Assembly (NCBI GenBank): GCA_018241405.1
Contig: JAFEDY010000045.1
Location: 671-52,165, forward strand
Origin: Pseudomonadota bacterium
GTDB taxonomy: Bacteria > Pseudomonadota > Gammaproteobacteria > Burkholderiales > Burkholderiaceae_C
Length of the DNA stretch: 51,495 bases
Reading direction: 5' to 3'
The notes beneath the pieces are model-generated. The model did not search any database, was not told where the DNA came from, and saw nothing but the letters and a program-made list of their open reading frames with translations. This document shows positions 26,501 through 35,284 of this stretch, piece by piece. Numbering within the stretch: position 1 is the first letter of the stretch; every line of letters begins with the position of its first letter. The position numbers and the translations under genes were made by a program.

Positions 26501-27571
26501 GAAGCGCATATCGAGCGCATGCAGGCCGCGGGCCAGAAGGTCACGCGCGTGCAGCGCCAGGACGGCCCGCTCAACGGCCACTTCGTCGCCCCGGCCATCA
26601 TTGAAATAGATAGCACGTCGCGCCTGACCCGCGAGGTCTTCGGCCCGGTATTGCATGTCATCCGATTCCAGCGTGAGCAGCTCGACACCCTGGTGGACGG
26701 CATCAACGCCACCGGCTACGGTCTGACGTTCGGCCTGCACAGCCGCATCGACGAGACCATTGCGCACCTCAGCGAGCGCATCCACGCCGGCAACCTCTAC
26801 GTCAACCGCAACGTCGTCGGCGCGGTGGTCGGCGTGCAGCCCTTTGGCGGCATGGGCCTGTCGGGCACCGGCCCCAAGGCCGGCGGCCCGCTGTACCTGC
26901 ACCGCCTGGCGCAGGGCGCGCCCAACGCTGCGCTGCAGACGCTGCCGCGCGCCGAGGCCGCCCAGCAGCAGCCGGCGCTGCGGCTGCTGGCCGCGCTGCA
27001 ACAGGCGCAGCTGCCCGGCGTGGCGCCGCAGCAGGCGCAAGCCGCCTTCGGCGCCGCCCTCGCCGCCTCGCGCCTGGGTGCCAGCCAGCTGCTGCCCGGC
27101 CCCACGGGCGAAGCCAACCGCTACCGCCTGCTGCCGCGCGGCCCGGTGTGGGCGCTGCCGCACACGCCACTGGGCCTGGTGCACCAGGTGGCCGCTGCGC
27201 TGGCCGCCGGCAACCCCTGCCATGTGGTGTTGCCGGCCGAAGGCAAGGACTGCGCCACCCTGTGGCAGGCCCTGCGCGCCGCTGCCGGCGACGCCGGCGC
27301 CGCCTGGCTGCACGCTGCCGACGCCGCCGCGCTGGGCGATGACAAGGACACCATGACGGCCCTGCTGTTCGAGGGCGACGGTGACGCACTGCTGCAGGTC
27401 TGCGCCCAGGTAGCGGCGCGCGACGGCGCCATCGTGCGTGTGGAAAGCCGCAGTAGCGACGAGCTTGCGGCTGGCCACGGCTACGACCTGGCGGCGCTGT
27501 GCCATGAGCAATCCATCAGCACTAACACGGCGGCGGCCGGCGGCAACGCCCAGCTGATGACCATGGCGTAG
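23570..27571 (+). CDS. putA: PutA, trifunctional proline dehydrogenase / P5C dehydrogenase / repressor
   Basis: This 1333-aa enzyme oxidises proline to glutamate at the inner membrane and represses its own gene. In order: a ribbon-helix-helix DNA-binding domain (residues 1-48, TTIGIKVDDLLRERIRSAAQ); a helical linker; the FAD-linked proline dehydrogenase barrel (about 230-560, GPGISIKLSALHPRY, MIRLVKGAYWDSEIK, ATHNAQTLAS); the aldehyde dehydrogenase domain (about 640-1120) with SPWNFPLAIFCGQV, FTGSTEVARLI, Glu in AETGGQNAMI and the catalytic Cys in SAGQRCSALRL; and a C-terminal ALDH-like tail. The start is the ATG at 23570 (MSTTIGI); an upstream TTG would add nine residues overlapping the operator. 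It is a single gene with no putP beside it. Confidence 0.96.
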   Translation: MSTTIGIKVDDLLRERIRSAAQNLNRTPHWLIKQAVVQYIDALERGASTIRVFGAEEGVSEDGVAEAAAPMTGPEVQPFLAFAQSILPQTELRAAITAAWHRPETDCLPALLPLARTEGEEQAAKVRELATRLVQGLRDAPVTSGVAALVQEFSLSSQEGVALMCLAEALLRIPDKATRDALIRDKISKGDWKSHVGRSPSLFVNAAAWGLVLTGKLTSTSSEKSLSSALTRVIGKGGEPLIRQGVHRAMKLMGEQFVTGQHIAEALANSRKYEAQGFRYSYDMLGEAAATEADAQRYLRDYEQAIHAIGAASAGRGIFEGPGISIKLSALHPRYSRAQYDRVMAELLPRVLHLAELAKQYDIGMNIDAEEADRLELSLDLMEALCAAPSLRGWSGIGFVVQAYQKRCPHVIEYLIDLARRSRRRLMIRLVKGAYWDSEIKRAQLDGLAGYPVYTRKVYTDVSYLACARKLLEAPDAIYPQFATHNAQTLASIYQLAQSVGGSYYSGQYEFQCLHGMGEPLYAQVTGPSSEGKLARPCRIYAPVGSHETLLAYLVRRLLENGANTSFVNRIGDASVPVAELVTDPVQDALEIARTEGRLGAPHPRIALPTELFCDLGAQARPNSRGLNLAHEQQLASLAAALLHSTRQTWLAAPPDTPLPADPAATSGWQALPNPAELADTVGWVHEATPEQVQAAAGRAAQAAPIWAGTPPATRADVLARAADLLEQRSQPLMGLIMREAGKTLPNAVAEIREAVDFLRYYGAQVAAQFDNAAQRPLGVILAISPWNFPLAIFCGQVAAALAAGNTVLAKPAEQTPLTAAAMVQILHEAGVPQGALQLMPGRGETVGATLVAHPQVAGVMFTGSTEVARLIARQLSTRLSVSGHPIPLIAETGGQNAMIVDSSALAEQVVADVMTSAFDSAGQRCSALRLLCLQEDVAERTLAMLRGALQEWQLGNPDRQSTDVGPVIDAEARAQIEAHIERMQAAGQKVTRVQRQDGPLNGHFVAPAIIEIDSTSRLTREVFGPVLHVIRFQREQLDTLVDGINATGYGLTFGLHSRIDETIAHLSERIHAGNLYVNRNVVGAVVGVQPFGGMGLSGTGPKAGGPLYLHRLAQGAPNAALQTLPRAEAAQQQPALRLLAALQQAQLPGVAPQQAQAAFGAALAASRLGASQLLPGPTGEANRYRLLPRGPVWALPHTPLGLVHQVAAALAAGNPCHVVLPAEGKDCATLWQALRAAAGDAGAAWLHAADAAALGDDKDTMTALLFEGDGDALLQVCAQVAARDGAIVRVESRSSDELAAGHGYDLAALCHEQSISTNTAAAGGNAQLMTMA

Positions 27572-27631
27572 GAAGGCACAGGGGGTTTTCGGGCTCGACC
27601 TTTCAAGGCATAAAAGCCCCTCCCTACCCCC

Positions 27632-27661
27632 AAGCCCGGCGCTCAGGTGTCGGGCTTTTTT
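27632..27661 (+). terminator. Rho-independent terminator after putA
   Basis: The sequence aagcccg-gcgctcaggtgt-cgggctttttt has a 7-bp GC-rich stem, a 12-base loop and a T run, 61 bases after the putA stop and ahead of the iclR gene. Confidence 0.8.
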
Positions 27662-27724
27662 GCGCGCTGCACGTTCGCTTTTCACCAGATAAAATCACAG
27701 GCTTTGGCCACCCCTGTGATCTTC

Positions 27725-28534
27725 ATGAAGAAAAGCCCTGCGGATATCTCCCCCAAGCCTAACGTCCAGGTGCTAGAGCGCATGTTCCAGCTGATCGACG
27801 TACTGGCCTCGAAGGAAGAGTCCGTATCGCTCAAGGAGATCAGCGAGAGGACTGGTCTGCACCCCTCCACCGCGCACCGCATCCTCAACGACCTGACGAC
27901 GGGCCGCTTTGTCGACCGGCCCGAATCGGGCAGCTACCGCTTGGGCATGCGCCTCTTGGAGCTGGGCAACCTGGTCAAGGCGCGTCTGTCGGTGCGCGAC
28001 GCCGCCATGGTGCCCATGCGCCAGCTGCACAAGCTGATCCAGCAGCCCGTCAACCTGAGCGTGCGTCAGGGCGACGAGATCGTCTACATCGAGCGCGCCT
28101 ACAGCGAGCGCTCAGGCATGCAGGTGGTGCGCGCCATCGGCGGGCATGCACCGCTGCACCTGACCTCCACGGGCAAGCTGTTCCTGGCTGCCGACGACCC
28201 GCAGCGCGTGCGCGCCTACGCCACGCGCACCGGCCTGCCGGGCCACACGCGCAACAGCATCACCCAGCTACCCCTGCTGGAGCGCGAACTGGGCAAGGCG
28301 CGACAATACGGCGTGGCCTATGACAATGAGGAACTGGAGCTGGGCGTGCGCTGCATGGCCGCAGGAGTACTCGACGACCAGGGGCAGCTGATCGCCGGCC
28401 TGTCGATCTCGGCGCCAGCCGACCGCCTGGATGAGGGATGGCTGCCCAAGCTGCAGGCTACCGCGCGCGAGATCTCACTAGCCCTAGGCTATACGACCGG
28501 CCTGCGTACCACACATCATGGTGCGGTGAAGTAG
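27725..28534 (+). CDS. IclR-family transcriptional regulator
   Basis: This is a 269-aa regulator. The N-terminal winged helix-turn-helix covers residues ~14-75 (QVLERMFQLIDVLASKEESVSLKEISERTGLHPSTAHRILNDL). The C-terminal ligand domain follows (VNLSVRQGDEIVYIERAYS, GGHAPLHLTSTGKLFLA, GVAYDNEELELGVRCMAAGVLDDQGQLIAGLSIS). The start is ATG 27725; the open frame extends 26 codons upstream through the putA terminator, which excludes an earlier start. It stands alone between putA and the convergent endopeptidase gene, so its target cannot be read from context. Proline metabolism is possible, although PutA is already self-regulating. Confidence 0.9.
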   Translation: MKKSPADISPKPNVQVLERMFQLIDVLASKEESVSLKEISERTGLHPSTAHRILNDLTTGRFVDRPESGSYRLGMRLLELGNLVKARLSVRDAAMVPMRQLHKLIQQPVNLSVRQGDEIVYIERAYSERSGMQVVRAIGGHAPLHLTSTGKLFLAADDPQRVRAYATRTGLPGHTRNSITQLPLLERELGKARQYGVAYDNEELELGVRCMAAGVLDDQGQLIAGLSISAPADRLDEGWLPKLQATAREISLALGYTTGLRTTHHGAVK

Positions 28535-28575
28535 CGGACACGCGCCCCCGGTGTGGCGGGGACGCGACCGACGCG

Positions 28576-29679
28576 TCAGCTCTTGGGCGCCGCCGCACCC
28601 AGATGCATGGTGACTTTGCTGCCTGGGTGCATCTTTTCAACCCAGGAGCGCACCCGCTCGGCGTCGCCCAGGCGGCTGAATTTGCCGGCCGAATCAAGGA
28701 ACACCATGATCAGCTTGCGCCCGGCAACCTGTGCCTGCATCACCAGGCAGCGCCCGGCCTCGGAAATGTAGCCGGTCTTCTGCAGGCCTATGTCCCACGC
28801 CGGGCTCTTCACGAGGCGATTGGTGTTGTTGTAGTGCAGCACACGCTGGCCCACGGCGACCTCATAGCTGGGTGATGTGGACAGCTCGCGCAGCCTGGGG
28901 TCGCCGTGCGCCACATTGACCAGCGTGGCCAGGTCATGTGCGCTGGACTGGTTGTTGCTGGACAGTCCCGTGGGCTCGACGTAACGCGTCTCCGTCATGC
29001 CAAGCAACTTGGCCTTGACGTTCATGCGCTGCACGAATGCGGCCAGGCCACCCGGGAAGGTACGCCCCAGGGCATGGGCGGCCCGGTTTTCACTGGACAT
29101 CAGGGCCAGGTGCAGCAACTCGCCGCGCGACAGTGTGGCGCCCACCGTCAGGCGCGAGCCGCTGCCCTTCTCGGTGTCCACATCGTCCTGGGTGATAGTG
29201 ATGGGCTCGTCCATGGACAGGTGCGCCTCGGAAATCAGGAGGCCCGTCATGAGCTTGGTCAGCGAGGCAATCGGCAGCACCGCATGGTCATTCTTGCTGA
29301 GCAGCACCTCCTTGGTGTCCTGGTCTATCACCAGGGCCACGCTGGACTTCAAGTCGAGCGGATCGCTGACCGCGTGCAGGCCTGCTTGCTGGCCGAACGA
29401 CAGGCGGGCCGGCTCTGCCGCCACGCGTATCGGCGCCTTGGCGCTGCGTGCCGACAGGCGCGTGGACTTGGCCGACGCCGTCTTGTGGGCCAGCTTGCTT
29501 GCGTGGTGCTGGTGGTGTTTGGACGCCGTGCGTTTGACTGCGACGGTAGTGGAATGCTTCTTGGTAGCCGCATGCTTGCGCTCGGCCGCATGCACGCCGG
29601 GCGAGGCCAACGCGACCCCTACGGCCAGGAGGGCCAGCGCACGAGAAAGACGGGAGGCGATGCGAAATTGGGCATGCAT
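28576..29679 (-). CDS. pbpG: PbpG-type D-alanyl-D-alanine endopeptidase (PBP7 family)
   Basis: This 367-aa periplasmic penicillin-binding protein trims peptidoglycan cross-links. The signal peptide covers about residues 1-31 (ALALLAVGVALASPGVHA). The active-site motifs are IASLTK (Ser139, Lys142), SSEN and KTG in LQKTGYISEAG. The protein ends soon after the catalytic domain, without the PBP5 C-terminal domain, which favours PbpG over DacA. Residues ~32-85 form an unusual Lys/His/Ala-rich linker (KHAATKKHSTTVAVKR) between signal and catalytic domain. The start is the second of two ATGs, six bases after GGAG. It is convergent with iclR. Confidence 0.88.
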   Translation of the reverse strand: MHAQFRIASRLSRALALLAVGVALASPGVHAAERKHAATKKHSTTVAVKRTASKHHQHHASKLAHKTASAKSTRLSARSAKAPIRVAAEPARLSFGQQAGLHAVSDPLDLKSSVALVIDQDTKEVLLSKNDHAVLPIASLTKLMTGLLISEAHLSMDEPITITQDDVDTEKGSGSRLTVGATLSRGELLHLALMSSENRAAHALGRTFPGGLAAFVQRMNVKAKLLGMTETRYVEPTGLSSNNQSSAHDLATLVNVAHGDPRLRELSTSPSYEVAVGQRVLHYNNTNRLVKSPAWDIGLQKTGYISEAGRCLVMQAQVAGRKLIMVFLDSAGKFSRLGDAERVRSWVEKMHPGSKVTMHLGAAAPKS

Positions 29680-29730
29680 CATTTGCTCCAAACTGCAAAA
29701 ACTGTGTATCAGTGTACAGAATTAAAAAAA

Positions 29731-29758
29731 GCCGCGCAAGATCAATATCTTGCGCGAC
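29731..29758 (-). terminator. Rho-independent terminator after leuA
   Basis: Read on the minus strand, a perfect 10-bp stem cgcgcaagat/atcttgcgcg (positions 29733-29742 and 29747-29756, loop of 4) is followed by ggcTTTTTTT. It lies 39 bases past the leuA stop. Confidence 0.9.
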
Positions 29759-29794
29759 TCTTTTAAATACCTGCCTGAATTATAGGCTTCGCCT

Positions 29795-31336
29795 TCAGCC
29801 TTGTGCAGCCACTCGCTCCGCTTTACTTTGTAACTTGTTCAAGGCACTCAGGTAGGCCTTGGCCGAGGCCACCACGATGTCCGGGTCGGCGCCCACGCCG
29901 TTGACCACGCGGCCGGCATTTTGCAAGCGCACCGTCACCTCGCCCTGGCTCTCAGTGGAACCACTGATGGCGTTAACGGAGTACAACACCATTTCGGCAC
30001 CACTTTGCACATGCGCCTCGATCGCCTTGAGCGAGGCATCAACCGGGCCATTGCCATCGGAGGCGCTGCGCACCTCCTTGCCGTCGATGGTGAAGACGAC
30101 GCTGGCCTGAGGGCGCTCGCCAGTCTCGCTGTGTTGGGCCAGCGAGACAAAACCGAACTGCTCTTTTTCTCCGTGCAGGCTTTCATCACTGACCAGGGCC
30201 AGGATGTCCTCGTCGAAGATTTCGCTCTTGCGGTCGGCCAGTTCCTTGAAGCGGGCAAAGGCGGCATTGATCTCGCCCTCGCTCTCCAGTTCCACACCCA
30301 GCTCCTGCAGGCGCTGCTTGAAGGCGTTGCGGCCCGAAAGTTTGCCGAGCACGATCTTGTTGGTGCTCCAGCCTACGTCCTCGGCACGCATGATCTCGTA
30401 GGTGTCGCGCGCCTTGAGCACGCCGTCCTGGTGGATGCCCGAGGCATGGGCAAAGGCATTGGCCCCGACCACGGCCTTGTTGGGCTGCACCACAAAGCCC
30501 GTGGTCTGGCTCACCATGCGGCTGGCGGCCAGCAAATGCTGGGTGTCTACGCCGACATCCAGGCCGAAGTAGTCGCGCCGCGTCTTCACGGCCATCACCA
30601 CCTCTTCGAGCGAGCAGTTGCCCGCGCGCTCGCCCAGGCCGTTGATGGTGCATTCCACCTGGCGCGCACCGCCGATCTTCACGCCGGCCAGCGAATTGGC
30701 CACGGCCATGCCCAGGTCGTTGTGGCAGTGCACGCTCCAGATCGCCTTGTCGCTGTTGGGCACACGTTCGCGCAGGTTCTTGATGAAGTTGCCATACAGC
30801 TCGGGGATGGCGTAGCCCACGGTGTCGGGGATGTTGATGGTGGTGGCGCCCTCGGCAATAGCTGCTTCGACCACACGGCACAGGAAGTCCGGATCGCTGC
30901 GATAGCCGTCCTCGGCGCTGAACTCCACATCCCCCGACAGGTTGCGCGCAAAACGCGTGGACAGGCGCGACTGCTCCAGCACCTCCTCGGGCGTCATGCG
31001 CAGCTTCTTCTCCATGTGCAGCGGGCTGGTGGCGATGAACAGGTGGATACGGGCGCGGTTCGCCTCCTTGAGCGCCTCGGCGGCGCGCGAAATGTCGCGG
31101 TCGTTGGCACGCGCCAGCGAGCACACGGTGGAGTCCTTGATGGCACGGGCAATCGCCTGCACGCATTCGAAGTCGCCATTGCTGCTGGCGGCAAAGCCGG
31201 CCTCGATCACGTCCACCTTCAGGCGTTCGAGCTGGCGCGCGATGCGCAGCTTCTCGTCGCGCGTCATGCTGGCGCCGGGCGACTGTTCGCCGTCGCGCAA
31301 GGTGGTGTCGAAGATGATGAGTTTGTCGGAGCTCAT
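29795..31336 (-). CDS. leuA: 2-isopropylmalate synthase, LeuA type 1
   Basis: This 513-aa enzyme condenses 2-oxoisovalerate with acetyl-CoA, the first committed step of leucine synthesis. The catalytic barrel shows [75 protein letters not shown] and [16 protein letters not shown], followed by GIHQDGVLK. Residues ~390-513 form the leucine-binding regulatory domain. ATG 31336 starts MSSDKLII. It is the second gene after the leader peptide: a different LeuA precedes it by 30 bases, so both share the attenuator. A good terminator follows. Having two isozymes is unusual; one could prefer another oxo-acid. Confidence 0.93.
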   Translation of the reverse strand: MSSDKLIIFDTTLRDGEQSPGASMTRDEKLRIARQLERLKVDVIEAGFAASSNGDFECVQAIARAIKDSTVCSLARANDRDISRAAEALKEANRARIHLFIATSPLHMEKKLRMTPEEVLEQSRLSTRFARNLSGDVEFSAEDGYRSDPDFLCRVVEAAIAEGATTINIPDTVGYAIPELYGNFIKNLRERVPNSDKAIWSVHCHNDLGMAVANSLAGVKIGGARQVECTINGLGERAGNCSLEEVVMAVKTRRDYFGLDVGVDTQHLLAASRMVSQTTGFVVQPNKAVVGANAFAHASGIHQDGVLKARDTYEIMRAEDVGWSTNKIVLGKLSGRNAFKQRLQELGVELESEGEINAAFARFKELADRKSEIFDEDILALVSDESLHGEKEQFGFVSLAQHSETGERPQASVVFTIDGKEVRSASDGNGPVDASLKAIEAHVQSGAEMVLYSVNAISGSTESQGEVTVRLQNAGRVVNGVGADPDIVVASAKAYLSALNKLQSKAERVAAQG

Positions 31337-31366
31337 GGGTTGCCTCTGTCTGGTGAAGGTAGGACT

Positions 31367-33034
31367 TTAAGCGACTACGGCCTGCGTCTGCGGCACGCGC
31401 TGCAGGCCCGAAAGAATGGCGCGGATCGAAGCCGAGACGATGTTGGCGTCCAGGCCCACGCCGTACACCGTGTGGCAATCGTCGATGCGCATCTCCACAT
31501 AGGCCACGGCCTTGGCGCCCGCGCCCTCGCCTATGGCGTGCTCGCTGTAGTCGAGCACACGCACCTGGCGATCCAGCGCCGAGGATATGGCCTGCACGAA
31601 GGCGTCGATGGGGCCCGTGCCTTCACCCTCGACCTCCAGCGCGTCGCCCTGCCACTGCAGGCTGGCCTGGAGCGAAAAGCCGCCCTCCTGCTCCTGCATG
31701 CGATACGTCGGCGCCGCCACGGACTGGAAGCGATATTCGCGCTGGAACAGGCTCCAGAGGTCGCCCGCCGTCAGCTCCTTGCCGCTGGCGTCCATCTCGC
31801 GCTGCACGGCCTGGCTGAACTCGATCTGCAGGCGGCGCGGCAGCTGCAAGCCGTATTCGCTCTCGAGCAGGTAGGCGATACCGCCCTTGCCCGATTGGCT
31901 GTTGACGCGGATGACGGCCTCGTAGCTGCGACCCAGATCCTTGGGATCGATCGGCAGATAGGGCATGTCCCAGACGTCACCCTCGCGGCGCTCAGAAAAT
32001 GCCTTCTTGATCGCATCCTGGTGCGAGCCCGAGAACGAGGTGTAGACCAGATCGCCCACATAGGGGTGACGCGGGTGCACGGGCAACTGGTTGCAGTACT
32101 CCACAGTGCTGCGTATGCCGTCGATGTCGGAGAAATCCAGCCCCGGCGACACGCCCTGGGTGTACATGTTGAGCGCCACGTTGACCACGTCGAGGTTGCC
32201 GGTGCGCTCGCCGTTGCCGAACAGGCAGCCCTCTAAGCGGTCGGCGCCGGCCATCAGGGCCAGCTCGGCCGTGGCCGTGCCGGTGCCGCGGTCATTGTGC
32301 GGGTGCACGGACAGCACGATGCTGTCCCTGCGCTGTACATGGCGGTGCGTCCACTCCACCATGTCGGCAAAGAGGTTGGGCGTGGAATGCTCCACCGTGG
32401 TCGGCAGGTTGATGATGCATTTCTTCTGCGGCGTGGGCTGCCACACGGCGGTGACGGCGTCGATGACACGCGCGGAGAATTCAAGCTCGGTGTCCGAATA
32501 CATCTCGGGCGAATACTCGAAAGCCCAGTCGGTGGCCGGCTGCTCTGCCGCGAGATCCTTGAACAAGCGTGCGTGGCTCACCGCAAGCTCCACGATCTCG
32601 TCCTCGCTCATATTCAGCACCACGCGGCGCATCACCGGCGCCGTGGCGTTGTACAGGTGCACGATGGCGCGCGGCGCGCCGGCCAGCGCCTCGAAGGTGC
32701 GGCGGATCAGGGGCTCGCGCGCCTGGGTCAGCACCTGGATGGTCACATCGTCGGGGATGCGGTCTTCCTCGATGAGCTTGCGCACGAAGTCGAACTCGAC
32801 CTGCGACGCGGAGGGGAAGCCGACCTCGACCTCCTTGAAGCCGATCTTCACCAGCTGCTCGAACATGCGCATCTTGCGCGCGATGTCCATGGGCTCGATC
32901 AGCGCCTGGTTGCCATCGCGCAGATCCACACTGCACCAGATCGGGGCCTTGGTGATCACCGCGTCAGGCCAGGTGCGATCGGCAAGGCGCACGGGGGCAG
33001 TCGGGCGGTACTTGGTGGCGGGGTTGGTCAACAT
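31367..33034 (-). CDS. leuA: 2-isopropylmalate synthase, LeuA type 2
   Basis: This 555-aa enzyme of the second LeuA subfamily (the long form common in actinobacteria, and also found in proteobacteria) does the same leucine-pathway reaction. Motifs include [92 protein letters not shown] and [18 protein letters not shown], with [10 protein letters not shown]. The C-terminal ~140 residues are the regulatory domain. The start is ATG 33034 ([11 protein letters not shown]); 22 further codons upstream lie in the attenuator region and are unlikely to be translated. It is directly downstream of the leader peptide and attenuator and 30 bases ahead of the type 1 gene. Confidence 0.93.
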   Translation of the reverse strand: MLTNPATKYRPTAPVRLADRTWPDAVITKAPIWCSVDLRDGNQALIEPMDIARKMRMFEQLVKIGFKEVEVGFPSASQVEFDFVRKLIEEDRIPDDVTIQVLTQAREPLIRRTFEALAGAPRAIVHLYNATAPVMRRVVLNMSEDEIVELAVSHARLFKDLAAEQPATDWAFEYSPEMYSDTELEFSARVIDAVTAVWQPTPQKKCIINLPTTVEHSTPNLFADMVEWTHRHVQRRDSIVLSVHPHNDRGTGTATAELALMAGADRLEGCLFGNGERTGNLDVVNVALNMYTQGVSPGLDFSDIDGIRSTVEYCNQLPVHPRHPYVGDLVYTSFSGSHQDAIKKAFSERREGDVWDMPYLPIDPKDLGRSYEAVIRVNSQSGKGGIAYLLESEYGLQLPRRLQIEFSQAVQREMDASGKELTAGDLWSLFQREYRFQSVAAPTYRMQEQEGGFSLQASLQWQGDALEVEGEGTGPIDAFVQAISSALDRQVRVLDYSEHAIGEGAGAKAVAYVEMRIDDCHTVYGVGLDANIVSASIRAILSGLQRVPQTQAVVA

Positions 33035-33091
33035 CGGAGCGCTCTCTTTCGTGGAACAAGGAAACGAATCTGGCCTTTGCTCCAGCGACCC

Positions 33092-33130
33092 CGAAAACAA
33101 AAACGGCCCGTCGCTGGTGCTACGGGCCGT
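33092..33130 (-). terminator. Attenuator hairpin of the leu operon
   Basis: On the minus strand, acggcccgt (33130-33122), a 10-base loop, acgggccgt (33111-33103) and then tttttgtttt form a perfect 9-bp rho-independent terminator between the leader peptide and leuA. The loop sequence ccagcgac can alternatively pair with gtcgctgg downstream (33089-33082). Confidence 0.85.
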
Positions 33131-33165
33131 GGAAGTAGGTGTGTCTATGTGCGACTGTACGCGCG

Positions 33166-33222
33166 CTACCCTGCCTGCCCGTGGAACAAGTTCAGTAGTA
33201 GGGCTAGGGACAGGAACGACAT
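33166..33222 (-). CDS. leuL: LeuL-like leucine-rich leader peptide
   Basis: This short frame of 18 codons encodes [18 protein letters not shown], with six leucines in residues 4-12 (three consecutive at 8-10). It ends 36 bases before the attenuator hairpin and 132 bases before the first leuA. This is the classical layout for leucine-dependent transcription attenuation: stalled ribosomes at the Leu codons would prevent the terminator from forming. It starts 12 bases after the stop of the upstream lysR gene, so its promoter must lie inside the lysR 3' end, or transcription reads through from lysR. Confidence 0.85.
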   Translation of the reverse strand: MSFLSLALLLNLFHGQAG

Positions 33223-33233
33223 GGAAGGCAACT

Positions 33234-34136
33234 CTAGCACAAAAGCGAATTCGTCAGCCGCTCCTCCAGAAAACCACGGAATTCCTGCGCCGCAGGGGAC
33301 AGCGCCCGGCCCCGGCGCGTGAAGATCCAGAAGCTGCGCGCCACCACCGGGTCGCCCACGGGCCGCATCACGAGGCCGAACTGCTCGACCAGCGTGCGCG
33401 CATAGGGCATGCACAGCGTGAGCCCCAAGCCCGCGCGCACCAGCGCCAGCGCCGTGGTCATGAAGGTCACCTGCATGAAGGCCTCCTTGTGCAGGTCGCG
33501 CGCAGCCTCGCCCACGTCGCTCACCAGCAGCTCGGTGAACTGCCCCTGCAAGGTGATCAGCGACTGCCCGGACAGGTCGGGCCATTGCAGCTCGCGCCTG
33601 TCCGCCAGGGCATGGCCCGGCGGCATGACGGCCATGAAGGGCAGGTTGAACAGCTGTTCGGCGTCGATATCCGAATTGGCCTCGCGCTCGGGGCCCAGGC
33701 CCATGTCCACCTCGCCGGAAAACACGCGCGCCATCACGCTCTCTACCGCGCAATCGACCAGACGCAGCTGCACGCCGGGATGCTGCGCACGAAATTCCGC
33801 CATCAGCTCGGGCAGCAGGGTGCAGGCGAGCAGCTGCGGCACGGCCACGCGCACCTTGCCGCGTTGCAGCGCCTTGAGGTTGCCCACCTCGCTGACCACG
33901 CCGTCCAGGTCGTGCAGGATTTTCTCGATCTGCGGGTAGAGTTCGCGCCCCGTGTCCGACAGGCGCAGGCGGCGCGTGCTGCGGTCGAACAGGCGCAGGC
34001 CCAGGCTCGACTCCAGCTCCTTGATCAGGCCGCTCAGGGCCGACTGGGTGATGAAAAGCCGCTCGGCCGCCAGCGTGAAGCTGCCGGTCTCGGCCACGGC
34101 CACGAAGGCGCTCAACTGGCGCAGCGTCACATTCAC
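33234..34136 (-). CDS. LysR-family regulator of the aromatic cluster
   Basis: This 300-aa LysR-type regulator has its N-terminal helix-turn-helix at residues 1-60 ([42 protein letters not shown]), followed by a periplasmic-binding-like inducer domain. Translation starts at GTG 34136. It is transcribed divergently from the MBL-fold gene at 34236 with 99 bases between them, the usual arrangement for a regulator of the adjacent catabolic operon. The AT-rich spacer (attgatcattaaaaaccgtttgaataataaat) is the likely binding region. The inducer is unknown, presumably an intermediate of the pathway encoded downstream of it. Confidence 0.9.
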   Translation of the reverse strand: MNVTLRQLSAFVAVAETGSFTLAAERLFITQSALSGLIKELESSLGLRLFDRSTRRLRLSDTGRELYPQIEKILHDLDGVVSEVGNLKALQRGKVRVAVPQLLACTLLPELMAEFRAQHPGVQLRLVDCAVESVMARVFSGEVDMGLGPEREANSDIDAEQLFNLPFMAVMPPGHALADRRELQWPDLSGQSLITLQGQFTELLVSDVGEAARDLHKEAFMQVTFMTTALALVRAGLGLTLCMPYARTLVEQFGLVMRPVGDPVVARSFWIFTRRGRALSPAAQEFRGFLEERLTNSLLC

Positions 34137-34235
34137 AAGAACATCCTATAAATTGATCATTAAAAACCGTTTGAATAATAAATCGAGCCGGCCTTTAATA
34201 CACCAACACCACCCCACACTACAGGAGCCGACCCC

Positions 34236-35201
34236 ATGAGCGAAAAGAAGTTTGCCTCCCAGGCCGATCTGGAAGAAAAGAAGATCAGCTGGGAAAAGCT
34301 CAGCGACAACGCCTACGCCTACACCGCCGAGGGCGACCCCAACACCGGCGTCATCATCGGCGACGACGGCTGCATGATCATCGACGCCACCGCCACGCCC
34401 GTGGCCGCGCAGGGGGTGATCGCCAAGGTGCGCGAGATCACCGACAAGCCCATCAAGTACGTGGTGCTGACGCACTACCACGCCGTGCGCGTGCTGGGTG
34501 CCTCGGGCTATAGGGACGAAGGCCTGGAGCAGATCATCGCCAGCCGCGACACCTACGACCTCATCGTCGAGCGCGGCCAGCAGGACATGGACTCGGAGAT
34601 CGGGCGCTTTCCGCGCCTGTTCCAGGCCGTGGAAAGCGTGCCCGGCCTGACCTGGCCGACCATGACCTTCGAGGGCGAAATGGCGCTGTGGCTGGGCAAG
34701 CTCGAAGTGCGCATCAAACAGGTGGGCCGCGGTCACACCAAAGGCGACAGCATCGTCTACATCCCCAGCCAGAACATCTGCTTCTCGGGCGACCTAGTGG
34801 AGGCCGACGCCGCCTGCTACACCGGCGACGCATATCTCGCCGACTGGCCGCAGACGCTGGACAACCTGGCCGCCATGCAGTTCGAAAAGCTCATCCCTGG
34901 CCGTGGCCCAGCGTTGATGACACCAGCGGACGTGCAAAAAGGCCTGGCCTACACCCGCGACTTCGTCAGCACGCTCTACCAAAGCGCCCAGCAGGCCGTG
35001 GCCCAGGGCATGGACCTGAATGCCACCATGAAGCACACGCGCAAGGCCATGGACCCGAAGTTTGGCCAGGTCTTCATCTACGAGCACTGCCTGCCCTTCG
35101 ACGTGACCCGCGCCCACGACGAGGCCAGCGGCATCCGCGACCCGCGCATCTGGACGGCCGAGCGCGACCAGCAGATGTGGCATGCCCTGCAGCAGGGTTG
35201 A
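34236..35201 (+). CDS. MBL-fold protein with incomplete metal site
   Basis: This 321-aa protein has the metallo-beta-lactamase fold. The usual HxHxDH motif is THYHAVRVLGAS: His80 and His82 are present, but the Asp and third His are Val84 and Arg85. A later His (GRGHTKGD) and Asp (FSGDLVEADAACYTGD) remain, so only one metal site, or none, can be complete. The residues match a subgroup found beside aromatic degradation genes. It is the first gene of the plus-strand cluster controlled by the divergent LysR. A ring-lactone or thioester hydrolase role is conceivable but unproven. AGGAG sits in front of ATG 34236. Confidence 0.82.
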   Translation: MSEKKFASQADLEEKKISWEKLSDNAYAYTAEGDPNTGVIIGDDGCMIIDATATPVAAQGVIAKVREITDKPIKYVVLTHYHAVRVLGASGYRDEGLEQIIASRDTYDLIVERGQQDMDSEIGRFPRLFQAVESVPGLTWPTMTFEGEMALWLGKLEVRIKQVGRGHTKGDSIVYIPSQNICFSGDLVEADAACYTGDAYLADWPQTLDNLAAMQFEKLIPGRGPALMTPADVQKGLAYTRDFVSTLYQSAQQAVAQGMDLNATMKHTRKAMDPKFGQVFIYEHCLPFDVTRAHDEASGIRDPRIWTAERDQQMWHALQQG

Positions 35202-35209
35202 CGCAACAA

Positions 35210-35257
35210 AAACAATAGCTGTTCGCGCTTGACAGATAAGCGTTAGAGGCCATTTTT
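35210..35257 (+). repeat. Dispersed repeat copy 3, in the aromatic cluster
   Basis: The sequence acaatagctgttcgcgcttg-acagataagcgttagaggcc lies between the MBL gene and the FAD monooxygenase gene and fills most of their 83-base gap. It matches the reference copy at 4874-4916. Confidence 0.75.
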
Positions 35258-35284
35258 AGCATCATTGCAGGATTCAAGAGACAA

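Noticed and set aside
26598..26625. A further copy of the dispersed repeat in putA (aaatagatagcacg)
   Set aside because: The similarity is limited to a few bases, and the encoded IIEIDSTSRLTREVFGPV is a normal conserved PutA segment.
24737..27685. A 982-codon open frame antisense to putA
   Set aside because: It is the mirror of a GC-rich gene; the putA frame encodes all expected domains, and the antisense product is low-complexity His/Gly/Arg-rich.
29921..32236. A 771-codon plus-strand frame opposite the two leuA genes
   Set aside because: Shadow frame; both leuA genes on the minus strand have complete catalytic motifs.
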